Assembly (NCBI GenBank): GCA_018661465.1
Contig: JABJIC010000007.1
Coordinates: 1 to 32,083, forward strand
Source: Gammaproteobacteria bacterium
GTDB taxonomy: Bacteria; Pseudomonadota; Gammaproteobacteria; Pseudomonadales; Pseudohongiellaceae
DNA length: 32,083 bases
Reading direction: 5' to 3'
Under the pieces are notes generated by a model. That model worked only from the letters and a program-made list of their open reading frames with translations. It searched no databases and was not told the origin of the DNA. Both the position numbers and the translations under genes were made by a program. Numbering within the stretch: the stretch's first letter is position 1; every line of letters starts with the position of its first letter. Below are positions 19,309 to 27,964 of this stretch, one piece after another.

Positions 19309-20196
19309 ATGATTGAAACATGGATAGTTTTTACCCTGCTTGCCGTCACTATGCAGTCGGTACGCACTGCGGGTCAGAAAAAAATCTCAGAAAAAATGTC
19401 GATTCAGGCAACGACACTTGTTCGTTTCCTATTTGGGCTTCCTTTCGCAATAGCCTATTTTCTTGTACTCAAGAATCAGTATCAGATTGACAGTATTGCT
19501 GTGGATGGGGGTTTTTTCATGCCGGCCAGTCTTGCGGCTCTGGCGCAGATAATTGCAACAGTCTGTCTAGTCAAGGCCTTAACACTCAAGAATTTCGCAG
19601 TAGCCACAGCGCTAAGCAAAAGCGAGGCCATCCTCACTGCAGTTCTCGGTTCTTTGTTGTTCTCGGCTGGTCTCAGCCTTATTGGCTATTTCTCCGTGGT
19701 TCTGGGGGTTGTCGGCGTGCTGGTGGCGGCCAAATGGAAAGTCAGCCTGCGGGATTTATCTGACAACCAGAGTATCCGATATGGGCTTGGCGCCGGTCTT
19801 GGCTTTGCTTTGGCGTCTCTCTGGCTTAGGCAGTCGTCTTTGTCTCTGGAGCTGCCGCGCTTACTAAGTGCGGCTACCGTATTGGTGTACATGGTGGCTT
19901 TGCAGACATTAATCTGCGGGGTTTGGATAACTGTGACCGATAGAGTCCAATTCTCACTGATTAAGTCCAATCTGCCGGCATCGCTGTTTATCGGTTTTAC
20001 CAGTGTCGCCGGGTCTATCGGTTGGTTCACAGCGATGAGTTTACAAAATGCGGCCTTAGTTAAGACTCTTGGCCAGACTGAGTTTGTAGTGACGCTGTTG
20101 ATTACTTACTTCTACTTTGGTGAAAAGATCAGTCGTCAGGAATATTTGGGGATTGCGTTGGTTTTTCTTAGTATCGTTTTTCTGATCTATGCCTAA
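19309..20196 (+). CDS. EamA/DMT-family membrane transporter
   Basis: A 295-residue integral membrane protein with about ten hydrophobic helices arranged as two EamA repeats (about 1-140 and 150-295). The second repeat has the usual late Gly/Asn/Glu motifs (SLQNAALVKTLGQTEFVVTLLITYFYFGEK). Members export amino acids, metabolites or drugs; the substrate here is unknown. ATG 19309 has no strong Shine-Dalgarno. TACAAT at 19273-19278 may be a -10 box, but no matching -35 was found. It is divergent from icmF. Confidence 0.85.
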   Translation: MIETWIVFTLLAVTMQSVRTAGQKKISEKMSIQATTLVRFLFGLPFAIAYFLVLKNQYQIDSIAVDGGFFMPASLAALAQIIATVCLVKALTLKNFAVATALSKSEAILTAVLGSLLFSAGLSLIGYFSVVLGVVGVLVAAKWKVSLRDLSDNQSIRYGLGAGLGFALASLWLRQSSLSLELPRLLSAATVLVYMVALQTLICGVWITVTDRVQFSLIKSNLPASLFIGFTSVAGSIGWFTAMSLQNAALVKTLGQTEFVVTLLITYFYFGEKISRQEYLGIALVFLSIVFLIYA

Positions 20197-20405
20197 GTGT
20201 AATGGGGCCCTTTTTACATAAATGGCTATTAGGTCCAGCGGAGAAATTCTTTGAGCGCTCCAGTCAATATTCTTGGTATTCATTTATATTGTGTTGTCTC
20301 CATCATGTTTTGCGCCCACTATTGGCTTAAGCTCAAGCTGCTCTTATTCATTGAGGATGAGCCATTGGGGCTAGGCACTGGGAAAGGAGGTATTGAGGAA
20401 AGTCT

Positions 20406-21140
20406 ATGATTTGTTTGCTGTCGGACTATTTCAAAAGTGGCGTCGCGCAATTGTCTCAAACAACCGGAGTTTTGGTATTTGTGCTGTTGCTGTCCTCCTG
20501 TGTAAATTCAGACGTCTTTGTGCCTCTAGATTTTGTGGATATCAGTGATATTGTTCCCAATATCTATCCGCAAATTCAACTTGATGTGCGCTATTACTCG
20601 GATAACAATTTTGTAGGCAAGAAAATTGATGGTTATGAAGCTGAAAAGGTCTATCTTAACCGTCGAGCTGCAGTCGCTCTGCGATCCGTGCAAATAGAGT
20701 TGAGTGAAATGGGGCTAGGCCTAAAAGTATTCGATGGTTATAGACCTCAGCGCGCAGTGGATCATTTCGTACGCTGGGCAAAGGACTTGAATGATCAGAA
20801 AATGAAGGCGTCCTTTTATCCGCATGTTGAAAAAGAGAATTTATTTCGCGATGGCTATATTGCGGAGCTGTCCGGTCATTCTCGAGGATCCACAGTTGAT
20901 CTAACGCTCGTAGACCTGGCTACCGGGAATGAAATCGATATGGGTTCGCCCTATGATTTTTTCGACTTATCATCATGGCCATCCAGCAATGAGGTGAGTG
21001 ATGAGCAAAAACTAAATCGTGCGAGACTGCGCGCGTTTATGCAAAGACACGGTTTCTATCCGCTCGAGCAAGAGTGGTGGCATTTTACCTTAGAAAATGA
21101 ATCCCACCCTGCTACTTTTTTCGATTTTATTATTCAATAA
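20406..21140 (+). CDS. D-alanyl-D-alanine dipeptidase (VanX/DdpX-like) lipoprotein
   Basis: A zinc dipeptidase that cleaves D-Ala-D-Ala, used in peptidoglycan turnover or as a nutrient source. The 244-residue protein has a lipobox LLLSSC with Cys at residue 32. The zinc ligands and catalytic Glu have exact VanX spacing: H158 in SGHSRG, D165, E223 and H226 in EWWHF. The conserved Arg of FDGYRPQ is also present. No vanH/vanA or vanR/S partners lie nearby, so peptidoglycan recycling is likelier than vancomycin resistance. AGGA at 20397 precedes ATG 20406. The 209 bases upstream hold no clear feature. Confidence 0.88.
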   Translation: MICLLSDYFKSGVAQLSQTTGVLVFVLLLSSCVNSDVFVPLDFVDISDIVPNIYPQIQLDVRYYSDNNFVGKKIDGYEAEKVYLNRRAAVALRSVQIELSEMGLGLKVFDGYRPQRAVDHFVRWAKDLNDQKMKASFYPHVEKENLFRDGYIAELSGHSRGSTVDLTLVDLATGNEIDMGSPYDFFDLSSWPSSNEVSDEQKLNRARLRAFMQRHGFYPLEQEWWHFTLENESHPATFFDFIIQ

Positions 21141-21250
21141 GGGCTTACTCAAAAGACTAGTACAATAAGGGTGGTCAACAATTTTGTCTAAGGTATACCG
21201 AATAGAAGCCCTACAAATGCGAGTCTTCGAATGAGCAAGAAGAGGTAATC

Positions 21251-21880
21251 ATGAATAAAATAAGAGCTCGAGCGCAGTTACAATTTCCGACTGTTCTGTT
21301 AACTCTAATCAGCATTATTCAGGCTTTAGCTCTCGAGCTACTGTGGTCCAAAATAGTGGAAAGTGAATTTCTCTGGACTCTGAATGCTGAGGCACTTATC
21401 GGCTGGGGCATGTTGTCTGTAGCCTTTCTGGCGATACTACAAATTTGGGTTATGTACTCTTCAATGGTTATGGGTTTTGTGTGGCTTCCCTCTATGCGAG
21501 ATTCGATTGTGCCTTTCATTATTGGCATTCAAGAATTCATGTTGATAACGCTAATCGATGAGAGCTTTAGCTCTCTCTGGCTCTATGTGCTGGCTTCAGC
21601 GTTTGCAACTGCTCATTGGATTTCCCACAGCAGTATGCGGCGGGCGCGTCAAGATCCTGAGAATGCTGAGTTTTTTGGTAAGATGGAACCTGCCAAACTG
21701 CGTGACTTTCTTCCGGCGATTTTCATAGTTGGCCTTTTTGTTTTCTTTGGCTTATTGATAGACCTTAGCGGCAGCATAATTTGGATAATAATAACGGCCC
21801 TGTTGTGTGCCAATATTGTTACTGTGGTGCAGATGTACTTTTCGAGAAGACTGTGGGGCTCGATAATGGCTCTAGAATAG
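21251..21880 (+). CDS. Six-helix inner-membrane protein of unknown function
   Basis: I do not recognise a characterised family. The 209 residues contain six predicted transmembrane segments at about 13-36, 46-75, 85-103, 106-123, 152-171 and 174-196. A charged cytoplasmic-type loop lies between the fourth and fifth (SSMRRARQDPENAEFFGKMEPAKLRD). AGAGG shortly before ATG 21251 is a good ribosome-binding site. It ends 31 bases before the inverted repeat in front of the sigma54 activator gene, so the two may or may not share a transcript. Confidence 0.75.
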   Translation: MNKIRARAQLQFPTVLLTLISIIQALALELLWSKIVESEFLWTLNAEALIGWGMLSVAFLAILQIWVMYSSMVMGFVWLPSMRDSIVPFIIGIQEFMLITLIDESFSSLWLYVLASAFATAHWISHSSMRRARQDPENAEFFGKMEPAKLRDFLPAIFIVGLFVFFGLLIDLSGSIIWIIITALLCANIVTVVQMYFSRRLWGSIMALE

Positions 21881-21911
21881 TGAGCATGGTCTTTCTTATC
21901 TATCCCTAAAG

Positions 21912-21944
21912 GTCATTATTGACATCGTTGATGTCAATAATGAC
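21912..21944. promoter_or_regulatory. 15-bp perfect inverted repeat before the sigma54 activator gene
   Basis: GTCATTATTGACATC (21912-21926) and its exact complement (21930-21944) are separated by GTT. The right arm ends three bases before the GTG start at 21948, so the stem would hide the translation start region in mRNA. No T-run follows. It could be an autoregulatory operator or a translation-blocking hairpin. Confidence 0.7.
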
Positions 21945-21947
21945 AAT

Positions 21948-23324
21948 GTGGGAATGAACCTTATCGCCAGTAATTCCCTCTCTAGCTATAAATCCAGTCC
22001 CCTGAAGGCAATGCTGGAGGGCTACGATTGCCCTGCGATTCTGGTTTCGGCCGACTACGAGATTCTGGCAACAAATAACCGCTACCGTGAAGCATTTGGT
22101 GAGATCGATTTCAGCCAGACCAACCATTGCTATGTTATCTCCCACGGCTACAAGGTCCCATGCGATCAAGCCGGCGAAGACTGCCCTCTAGGAGCAGCTA
22201 AAAAATCAGGTCACAAGGCCCGCGTACTTCATATACATCAAACCCCAAAAGGCCAGGAACATGTAGACGTGGAGATGCTGCCTATTTTTGATGATGAAGG
22301 GGAGCTGAGTTTCTTTGTCGAATTGCTGCATCCGGTTCCTCTGGCTAGCGGAAATGTACGTGATCAGGAAATGGTAGGAGAAAGCGAGGCCTTTAAGCAG
22401 ATGCTTAGCAAGGTGTCGCGAGTGGGTAGAACCGATGCTTCGGTGTTATTGCTCGGGGAATCAGGAACGGGTAAGGAACTGGCAGCACGCGCTATCCACA
22501 TGGCCAGCAGCCGCAAAGACAAACCATTGGTTACGTTGGAATGTGCAGGCTTAAGCGATTCACTATTTGAGAGCGAATTGTTCGGTCATGTAAAAGGAGC
22601 TTTTACTGGCGCTCACTCTAATAAAAGCGGTCTGGTTGAGCTTGCCGATGGTGGCACGCTATTTCTTGATGAAATTGGTGACATCCCTCCATTGATGCAG
22701 GTAAAACTTCTGCGCCTGTTGGAAACCGGAACATTTCGATCTGTGGGAAGTGCGGAAGTCAGGCGTTCAGATTTTAGATTGATTTGTGCAACCCATAAAA
22801 ATCTCTTCCAGATGGTGGAGGAGGGCAGCTTCAGGGATGATCTTTTCTATCGAGTTAATGTATTCCCAATAGCCATGCCAGCGCTTCAAGAACGAAATTC
22901 TGACATACCTCTGCTGGCGAAGGCTCTGCTAAAAAAGATGAGTGGAGAGAAACATTTTCGCCTTACTGAGTCTGCTATCAATCGATTACAAAAAATAATC
23001 TATAGGGGCAACATCAGAGAACTACGAAATTTATTAAGCCGTGCTTTAGTGATGGCGGATACTGAAATAATAAATGAAGATGTTATCGAGCTTTGTATTG
23101 ATCAGGAAGTGTTGGTGACAGGTCAGGCGGGCACTGCAAGTTCCAGCACGAAAACAATAGCTGAAGTACCCGGTTCGCAGGATCTAAAGACTCAAGAAAA
23201 AGAACATCTATTAAAACTAATTGCACAATGTGATGGAGACAAATCTATGGCAGCCGGACTTGCGGGGATTAGTCTTAGGTCTCTCTATCGAAAACTCGGC
23301 CCGGTTAGTAATCAGTCTAGTTAA
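21948..23324 (+). CDS. Sigma54-dependent transcriptional activator with N-terminal PAS-like sensor
   Basis: An enhancer-binding protein of 458 residues. The N-terminal PAS-like domain (about 15-130) contains His/Cys clusters (H60-C61, H66, C72, C79 in CPL) that could bind a metal or heme. The AAA+ domain (about 140-365) has Walker A G170-ESGTGKE, the sigma54-contact loop GAFTGA (217-222), Walker B GGTLFLDE (235-242), the FRDDLFYR region and GNIRELRN. A Fis-type helix-turn-helix ends the protein (about 428-450). It has no receiver domain, so it probably senses a signal directly. GTG 21948 and ATG 21954 are both possible starts and neither has a good Shine-Dalgarno. Target genes are not evident. 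Confidence 0.93.
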   Translation: MGMNLIASNSLSSYKSSPLKAMLEGYDCPAILVSADYEILATNNRYREAFGEIDFSQTNHCYVISHGYKVPCDQAGEDCPLGAAKKSGHKARVLHIHQTPKGQEHVDVEMLPIFDDEGELSFFVELLHPVPLASGNVRDQEMVGESEAFKQMLSKVSRVGRTDASVLLLGESGTGKELAARAIHMASSRKDKPLVTLECAGLSDSLFESELFGHVKGAFTGAHSNKSGLVELADGGTLFLDEIGDIPPLMQVKLLRLLETGTFRSVGSAEVRRSDFRLICATHKNLFQMVEEGSFRDDLFYRVNVFPIAMPALQERNSDIPLLAKALLKKMSGEKHFRLTESAINRLQKIIYRGNIRELRNLLSRALVMADTEIINEDVIELCIDQEVLVTGQAGTASSSTKTIAEVPGSQDLKTQEKEHLLKLIAQCDGDKSMAAGLAGISLRSLYRKLGPVSNQSS

Positions 23325-23373
23325 CAGCCGGTCCCGTTACCAATCGCTCCAACAAACAAACCCCTTCGTTCAG

Positions 23374-24186
23374 CTAGTCGCTGTAACTCACGCCCATGCC
23401 GTCCCTCACATCATTGGTAACTCCGTACGTAGCTATTGGATAGCGTAGTCCGTTGGCGGAGAGGTGTTTTAGACCGTCAATGATTTTCGGCAGGAAAGAT
23501 GGTGGCAAAGCCATTAACAATTCGTCTTCCATTACGCCTCCATAGCGCCGCTCTGCAAAGCAGGGTATAGACAGGCTTGGTTCTCCAGTAGCCAAGGCTC
23601 GGCCCCATGAGTCTGCACAGGAAGATTCGCCAACGCAGCCCCATTCAAGCTTCTTGTATCCAGTCCACTGCAATCCATTGATCAATAGAATCATCTGGGC
23701 AGGCGTTGCATAGATAAGACAAATATCAGGCGGGTTAAGTCGGCCACTAGTAAGGGGGCTAACTGCCATGGCTTCATAGCGACCAGAGGGCACGACGTCC
23801 ATAGCGTGTTGATGTGCGCTGGCATTTTCAAGATCTGCATACCAGACGCCACTCATACGATCACCGGATAGCCACTCCTCGTCTCTAGGATGCAAGCCAA
23901 TGACAGTTTTACATTGAGCGCCCACCAGATCTTCGGCAGTAATCCCTACCGTCCAGCCATTTCTCGATGCCATACCAACGATCTGATCTGTAGTGTGAAT
24001 AGCAGTGGGGCGGCGCACACGAGGAATTGCCTCCATGTCCTCAGCTTTTTCAAAAAGTTTCATGCCTATTGGAGTAGTTCTGATTCGCAGATACTTGTTC
24101 AGAGACTCAACTAATTCCTTGAAATTTAGATTCTGAAGGTCTGTAGCAATAGGTTTGGTAGTTGAGTTGGAGTTAACGTCGCTCAT
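23374..24186 (-). CDS. DUF169 family protein
   Basis: This protein of 270 residues belongs to the uncharacterised DUF169 family. Five Cys are spread along it (C92, C156, C184, C190, C209), with the conserved WGCVGESSCADSW segment around C184/C190. A redox or metal role is possible but unproven. ATG 24186 is chosen because AGAGGA lies just upstream; the frame is open further, but that part would overlap the cyclase gene and lacks family similarity. It begins 28 bases after the cyclase stop and is probably the last gene of that operon, converging on the sigma54 activator gene 49 bases away. Confidence 0.82.
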   Translation of the reverse strand: MSDVNSNSTTKPIATDLQNLNFKELVESLNKYLRIRTTPIGMKLFEKAEDMEAIPRVRRPTAIHTTDQIVGMASRNGWTVGITAEDLVGAQCKTVIGLHPRDEEWLSGDRMSGVWYADLENASAHQHAMDVVPSGRYEAMAVSPLTSGRLNPPDICLIYATPAQMILLINGLQWTGYKKLEWGCVGESSCADSWGRALATGEPSLSIPCFAERRYGGVMEDELLMALPPSFLPKIIDGLKHLSANGLRYPIATYGVTNDVRDGMGVSYSD

Positions 24187-24214
24187 GTGATCCTCTGGTT
24201 TTCTGAATTTTTTC

Positions 24215-26134
24215 CTACTTACTGTTAAAGACAAATACTCCCTTCCAGTTATCGGTGGGAGGTGTTTCTTTGAATTGGGATACTCGATCAAGGAAAATTT
24301 GGCACAGAGGGCTATTTCTGCCCGATTCTTGCAGTTCGAAAAGCAGGGATTCGGCTTCATTCCACTTTTGCTCTCGATAAAGATGCAAGGCAAGCTCAAA
24401 TTTCTTGGCTTCTTCAAGTCGCTCTGGCGTCACATCCTCCTGGGATGCTATGAGTTCGAAAATGCGCACGGATTCCGATTTGCCGGCAACACAAACTTCG
24501 TCCAGTTCTTGATACGCAAATTCCGGCGCCGCATTTTTGCTGCTTTCGCTTACTATAGTATTCACATGGTAGAGGCGAGTAAGACCTTCGAGTCGAGCGG
24601 ACAGGTTTACTGTGTCACCGATTACTGAATAATTTAGTCTGTTGTTTGAGCCCAGGTTGCCTGCAACTACCAGGCCGGTATTTATGCCTATACATGCATT
24701 GAGGCGGCCGTCAGCTTGCTTTAGTGCGAGCTCAATCTCCAGAGCAGCTTCGATGGCATTGCTTGTATCGTGTTGCCCTTTAATTGGCACGCCAAATAGA
24801 GCCATTACGGCATCACCATTGAACTTATCAACTACACCCTGCTTAGCTTCGATGATGTCACTTATCTTGCTTAGTACTTCATTGAGAGCTCCGAGAACTT
24901 CTTTTGGTGATTTGTTTTCGCAATAACTGGTAAAGCCCTGGATATCTGAAAAGAGGATGGTAGCGGTTCGCTCTTCTCCACCTAATTCCACAGGGTTGCT
25001 CAATAATTCTTCCGCGATTTGATGTGACACGACTTTGCCCAGCAGGTCTCTTACCTTTTCCTTTTCGGCGAGGCCCTTCGCCATGGAATTTACCGAGTCT
25101 GCCAGATCACCTATTTCGTCTTTAGAATTTATTTCGACAGTCTGTCCGTAATCTCCTTGCTCTATTTTTTTGACGGCATGAGCGAGTTTAGAAACAGGCT
25201 TAGTGATTGAGCGAGCGAGAAGCAATACGGCGAGCAAGCTGGCTATTAATATTCCAAAATAGAAGCGAACCAGGAGTTCTTGAAACTGTACAACGTTCTC
25301 ATTGTTTTCATCATAGGAGCGTTGTATTACTGCAAATATCTGTAATGGGTCGCTGCCGGTACCGTAGAGTGGGCGAACTAGTGAAGTGAATTCTTCGCCG
25401 TCGTAGTTTATACGCTGCAGTTGATTGCTTGGTGAAAAATTAAAATCAATTTGAGTTTCCAGTAGCGGTTGCTGAGTCCGCGGCAGTGTCGAAACAATCA
25501 TTTCAGGGGTTGTGTTGTTTTCGACTTTGAGTATGCTGATCTCCGAAACTGTTGTTTCCTTAACTTGTTCTACAAAATCGTCATCAAGTGCAAAGCCGCC
25601 AATTATCCACGCGACCTGACGCGGTAAGTACATGGGCAGGGCAATTAGCTGAAACGGCATCTCGGATATCGTGACTATAGTTTCAGACCTTCCTTCTTCA
25701 CTAGCATCGGCCTCTTCGAGTAAGCTAAGCCAGGAGTCTTCGAGGATATCGAAGCCTTGAGTTTCGGTATCAACGATTACTCGAAAATCAAGGTCAGTGA
25801 TCATCAGCATATCTGCGCTATCTAGAGAGCGGTCCATCACATTGAGCGCCGCATCGAAGAGAGTCGCTGGATCTGACGCCGCAAAGGCTGTGCGAAATCC
25901 GAAGTCCCAAGTCAGGCTACTGGTAATTGCTTGTAGGGTTGTGGCTTGTTGTTCTCTCGTATAGTCGAATACGTCCGCTCCAAGTTCCAGATAGCTGTTA
26001 ATTGTTTCTTCGGTGTATTCAGTATTGTTTGCATTGACATAATAGAAGATACCGCCCAGAACAGGAGTTAATAGTGCTAGTAGAAACACGATGAGTCTGA
26101 CTCGAAAACTTCGGAAAGAAAGAGAAAATTTCAA
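24215..26134 (-). CDS. Membrane-bound class III adenylate/guanylate cyclase
   Basis: A receptor cyclase of 639 residues making cAMP (or cGMP). The N-terminal helix is at about 12-33 and the periplasmic sensor, Cache-like, at about 35-285. A second helix follows (290-307), then HAMP (about 307-360), the class III catalytic domain (about 388-560) and a helical C-terminal tail. Metal-binding D397 and D441 and transition-state N510 and R514 are present. K437 and D507 are the purine-specifying pair of adenylate cyclases, so cAMP is the likelier product. It starts 76 bases after the blue-copper-like gene and ends 28 bases before the DUF169 gene. Confidence 0.9.
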   Translation of the reverse strand: MKFSLSFRSFRVRLIVFLLALLTPVLGGIFYYVNANNTEYTEETINSYLELGADVFDYTREQQATTLQAITSSLTWDFGFRTAFAASDPATLFDAALNVMDRSLDSADMLMITDLDFRVIVDTETQGFDILEDSWLSLLEEADASEEGRSETIVTISEMPFQLIALPMYLPRQVAWIIGGFALDDDFVEQVKETTVSEISILKVENNTTPEMIVSTLPRTQQPLLETQIDFNFSPSNQLQRINYDGEEFTSLVRPLYGTGSDPLQIFAVIQRSYDENNENVVQFQELLVRFYFGILIASLLAVLLLARSITKPVSKLAHAVKKIEQGDYGQTVEINSKDEIGDLADSVNSMAKGLAEKEKVRDLLGKVVSHQIAEELLSNPVELGGEERTATILFSDIQGFTSYCENKSPKEVLGALNEVLSKISDIIEAKQGVVDKFNGDAVMALFGVPIKGQHDTSNAIEAALEIELALKQADGRLNACIGINTGLVVAGNLGSNNRLNYSVIGDTVNLSARLEGLTRLYHVNTIVSESSKNAAPEFAYQELDEVCVAGKSESVRIFELIASQEDVTPERLEEAKKFELALHLYREQKWNEAESLLFELQESGRNSPLCQIFLDRVSQFKETPPTDNWKGVFVFNSK

Positions 26135-26210
26135 GGCATGAATTCCTGAATGTTCACTTCAGTTTATTAGGAAGTTGATGTGTTCTTGGTGCCAACACAG
26201 TTGTCCAACG

Positions 26211-26843
26211 TTATCGATAGCGCTTTCTATTTGCGGAAGGTGCGCGTCGAATGCGGCGATCCCTTATAAGTTCGAGGCTCAGTGAAACTTCAGTATCCTG
26301 CGTCTCCGAAATAGTAATAGATTGCGTCATAGTATTTTCGTCAGCGGATAGTCGTGAATGCCAGACTTTCAGCCTGTAATCTCCTGCCTGGAGATTTTGA
26401 ATAGTTGCGACTCCCGAGTCGTCACTGATCGCCATCTTGTCGGATTCGCCCACATAGATATAGGCCAACATCCAGTCATGGATATTACATCCTATTTCTA
26501 CTACGCCAGGCATATCGAAGGACACGGCGGGTTGGCTTTCATCAGCCATGCCATACAAGGGGGTATCAAAAGTTTTAACCGATGAGAATGAATAAACGTG
26601 GTGGAGAATATCATCACTATTGGGGAAGCGAATTCTACTTCCTGCTGTTATCAACGTTATCCCTGGCACGAACTCCTTATCGACCTGATCAATTTCTACA
26701 TCGTTGGTTTCAATATTCTCCAAACTTACATTTTCCGGGCCGAAAAGTTCAATAACAACATCTGCCAAATCATTGCCGTCTGAGTCTGCCAACTTCACGC
26801 TTAGGGTTTGAGCGAAGCTGTGGCTGCTAAAAGAAATAGCCAA
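26211..26843 (-). CDS. Periplasmic cupredoxin-like protein (methylamine-utilisation-protein type)
   Basis: A blue-copper-like fold is indicated by a His ligand in ILHHVYSF (H81 or H82) and the type 1 copper loop C119-x-x-H122-x-x-M125. A carboxypeptidase-regulatory-like beta domain (about 145-195) and a basic tail follow. The only common start codon in frame is TTG 26843, but this cuts a signal peptide in half. Codons upstream read NSKHLFFLL and complete a good signal sequence, and the likely start is a rare ATC at 26870, nine bases after GAGAGG. The protein may carry electrons or sense copper for the downstream cyclase; this is inference. Confidence 0.78.
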   Translation of the reverse strand: MAISFSSHSFAQTLSVKLADSDGNDLADVVIELFGPENVSLENIETNDVEIDQVDKEFVPGITLITAGSRIRFPNSDDILHHVYSFSSVKTFDTPLYGMADESQPAVSFDMPGVVEIGCNIHDWMLAYIYVGESDKMAISDDSGVATIQNLQAGDYRLKVWHSRLSADENTMTQSITISETQDTEVSLSLELIRDRRIRRAPSANRKRYR

Positions 26844-26907
26844 TAAGAAAAATAGATGCTTGGAATTGATAAGGAATAACCTCTCTAGCTGATTAGTTAA
26901 AAAGTGC

Positions 26908-27831
26908 CTAAAAATTATGTACGAAACTTACAGCAACAATATCGTTTTCGTAGTTACTATGTTCTGAGCCGTCAATGTTATAGAGAGAGTAGCTTATGTT
27001 GATAGAGGAATCTGTTCCCGTCGGCAAGCTAGCTCCCAGCGACCAGGCACTGGTGTTTGCCTCAATTTGATAGGCATACCAACCCTCGGAGAAAGCAGAG
27101 TCGGAATACACAGCTTCTGAAATTTTATATAGATGAAGAGTGGGGTGCTTGGTAGTAGAGATAATTACGCCGTCGGTGTAGCGATAGTCTGCGCTCAATA
27201 AAACACCATTTTCAAATGCATACTCCAGTGTCGTAAACAAAGTGGTGGCTTCGAAATCGTATATTTCTCCGGGTTGTCTTTGAGAAGGATCGTCATAAAT
27301 AAGAGCAAGGGTATTGGGATCAGCTGGAAGCGAATCTGCTCGACTTATTTGATGCTCGACGCCACCATTAAAAAGCCAGGCCGCTGATATGCGCTTCTGG
27401 TAAGAGAAAGATGCAGTTACCAAGTTGTTATCACGTGCATCTCCTTCGAGCTCCGAATGAGAGAAAGACAGGTCAAAACCAAGTTTCGGCGCATAGGGCC
27501 CGAAACCAGATTTGTGGATGTAACTGAGTGAGCCACCCCATCTGAGCTGGTCAAAGCCTTCAAAATCGTCATATTTACTAGCGGAAACAAGTCCGGACAA
27601 GGTAAGGGAGTTATCGACATTAAGTTGAACGAGCTTGCCGTGGGTATATTCCACTCTAAAAATCTGGGAATTTAACTCACCTGCGGAGTCCAGTGATCGA
27701 GTGATATTACCTTCCTCGGAAGCGCTGAGGCTTAACTGAGAAAAGGTATTCGAAAATGCCGTCGAGCTCATCAGGGAACTGCTTAGGGCAGCGACAGTAA
27801 GTATTGCTAATCTGGGTGCTGAAGTAATCAT
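26908..27831 (-). CDS. Outer-membrane beta-barrel protein
   Basis: The 307-residue protein starts at ATG 27831 with a signal peptide (MITSAPRLAILTVAALSSSL, cleavage near AFS-N). It consists mainly of alternating amphipathic strands with aromatic girdles and ends in a terminal strand with Phe (VAVSFVHNF), the usual outer-membrane insertion signal. No specific porin family is recognised. An open frame extends 85 codons upstream but lacks family-like features and overlaps the divergent gene. It is the first gene of the putative operon with the cupredoxin, cyclase and DUF169 genes. Confidence 0.75.
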   Translation of the reverse strand: MITSAPRLAILTVAALSSSLMSSTAFSNTFSQLSLSASEEGNITRSLDSAGELNSQIFRVEYTHGKLVQLNVDNSLTLSGLVSASKYDDFEGFDQLRWGGSLSYIHKSGFGPYAPKLGFDLSFSHSELEGDARDNNLVTASFSYQKRISAAWLFNGGVEHQISRADSLPADPNTLALIYDDPSQRQPGEIYDFEATTLFTTLEYAFENGVLLSADYRYTDGVIISTTKHPTLHLYKISEAVYSDSAFSEGWYAYQIEANTSAWSLGASLPTGTDSSINISYSLYNIDGSEHSNYENDIVAVSFVHNF

Positions 27832-27964
27832 CGCTGTAGTGTACAAGCAAAACAGGACTTTCGGAATGTGGGCTTTACAAATCAGCTCTACCGGCATACC
27901 TTTTAACTTATCAATAGAGACACTGTTGGGCTTTGATAGTGCCCGCAGTAAATAGGAGTTCACC

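Noticed and set aside
20406..21140. Vancomycin resistance cluster
   Set aside because: Only the VanX-like gene is present, as a lipoprotein; no vanH, vanA or regulator genes are adjacent.
24187..24417. Longer N-terminus for the DUF169 protein
   Set aside because: The extension overlaps the 3' end of the cyclase gene and has no domain-like sequence; ATG 24186 has a good ribosome-binding site.
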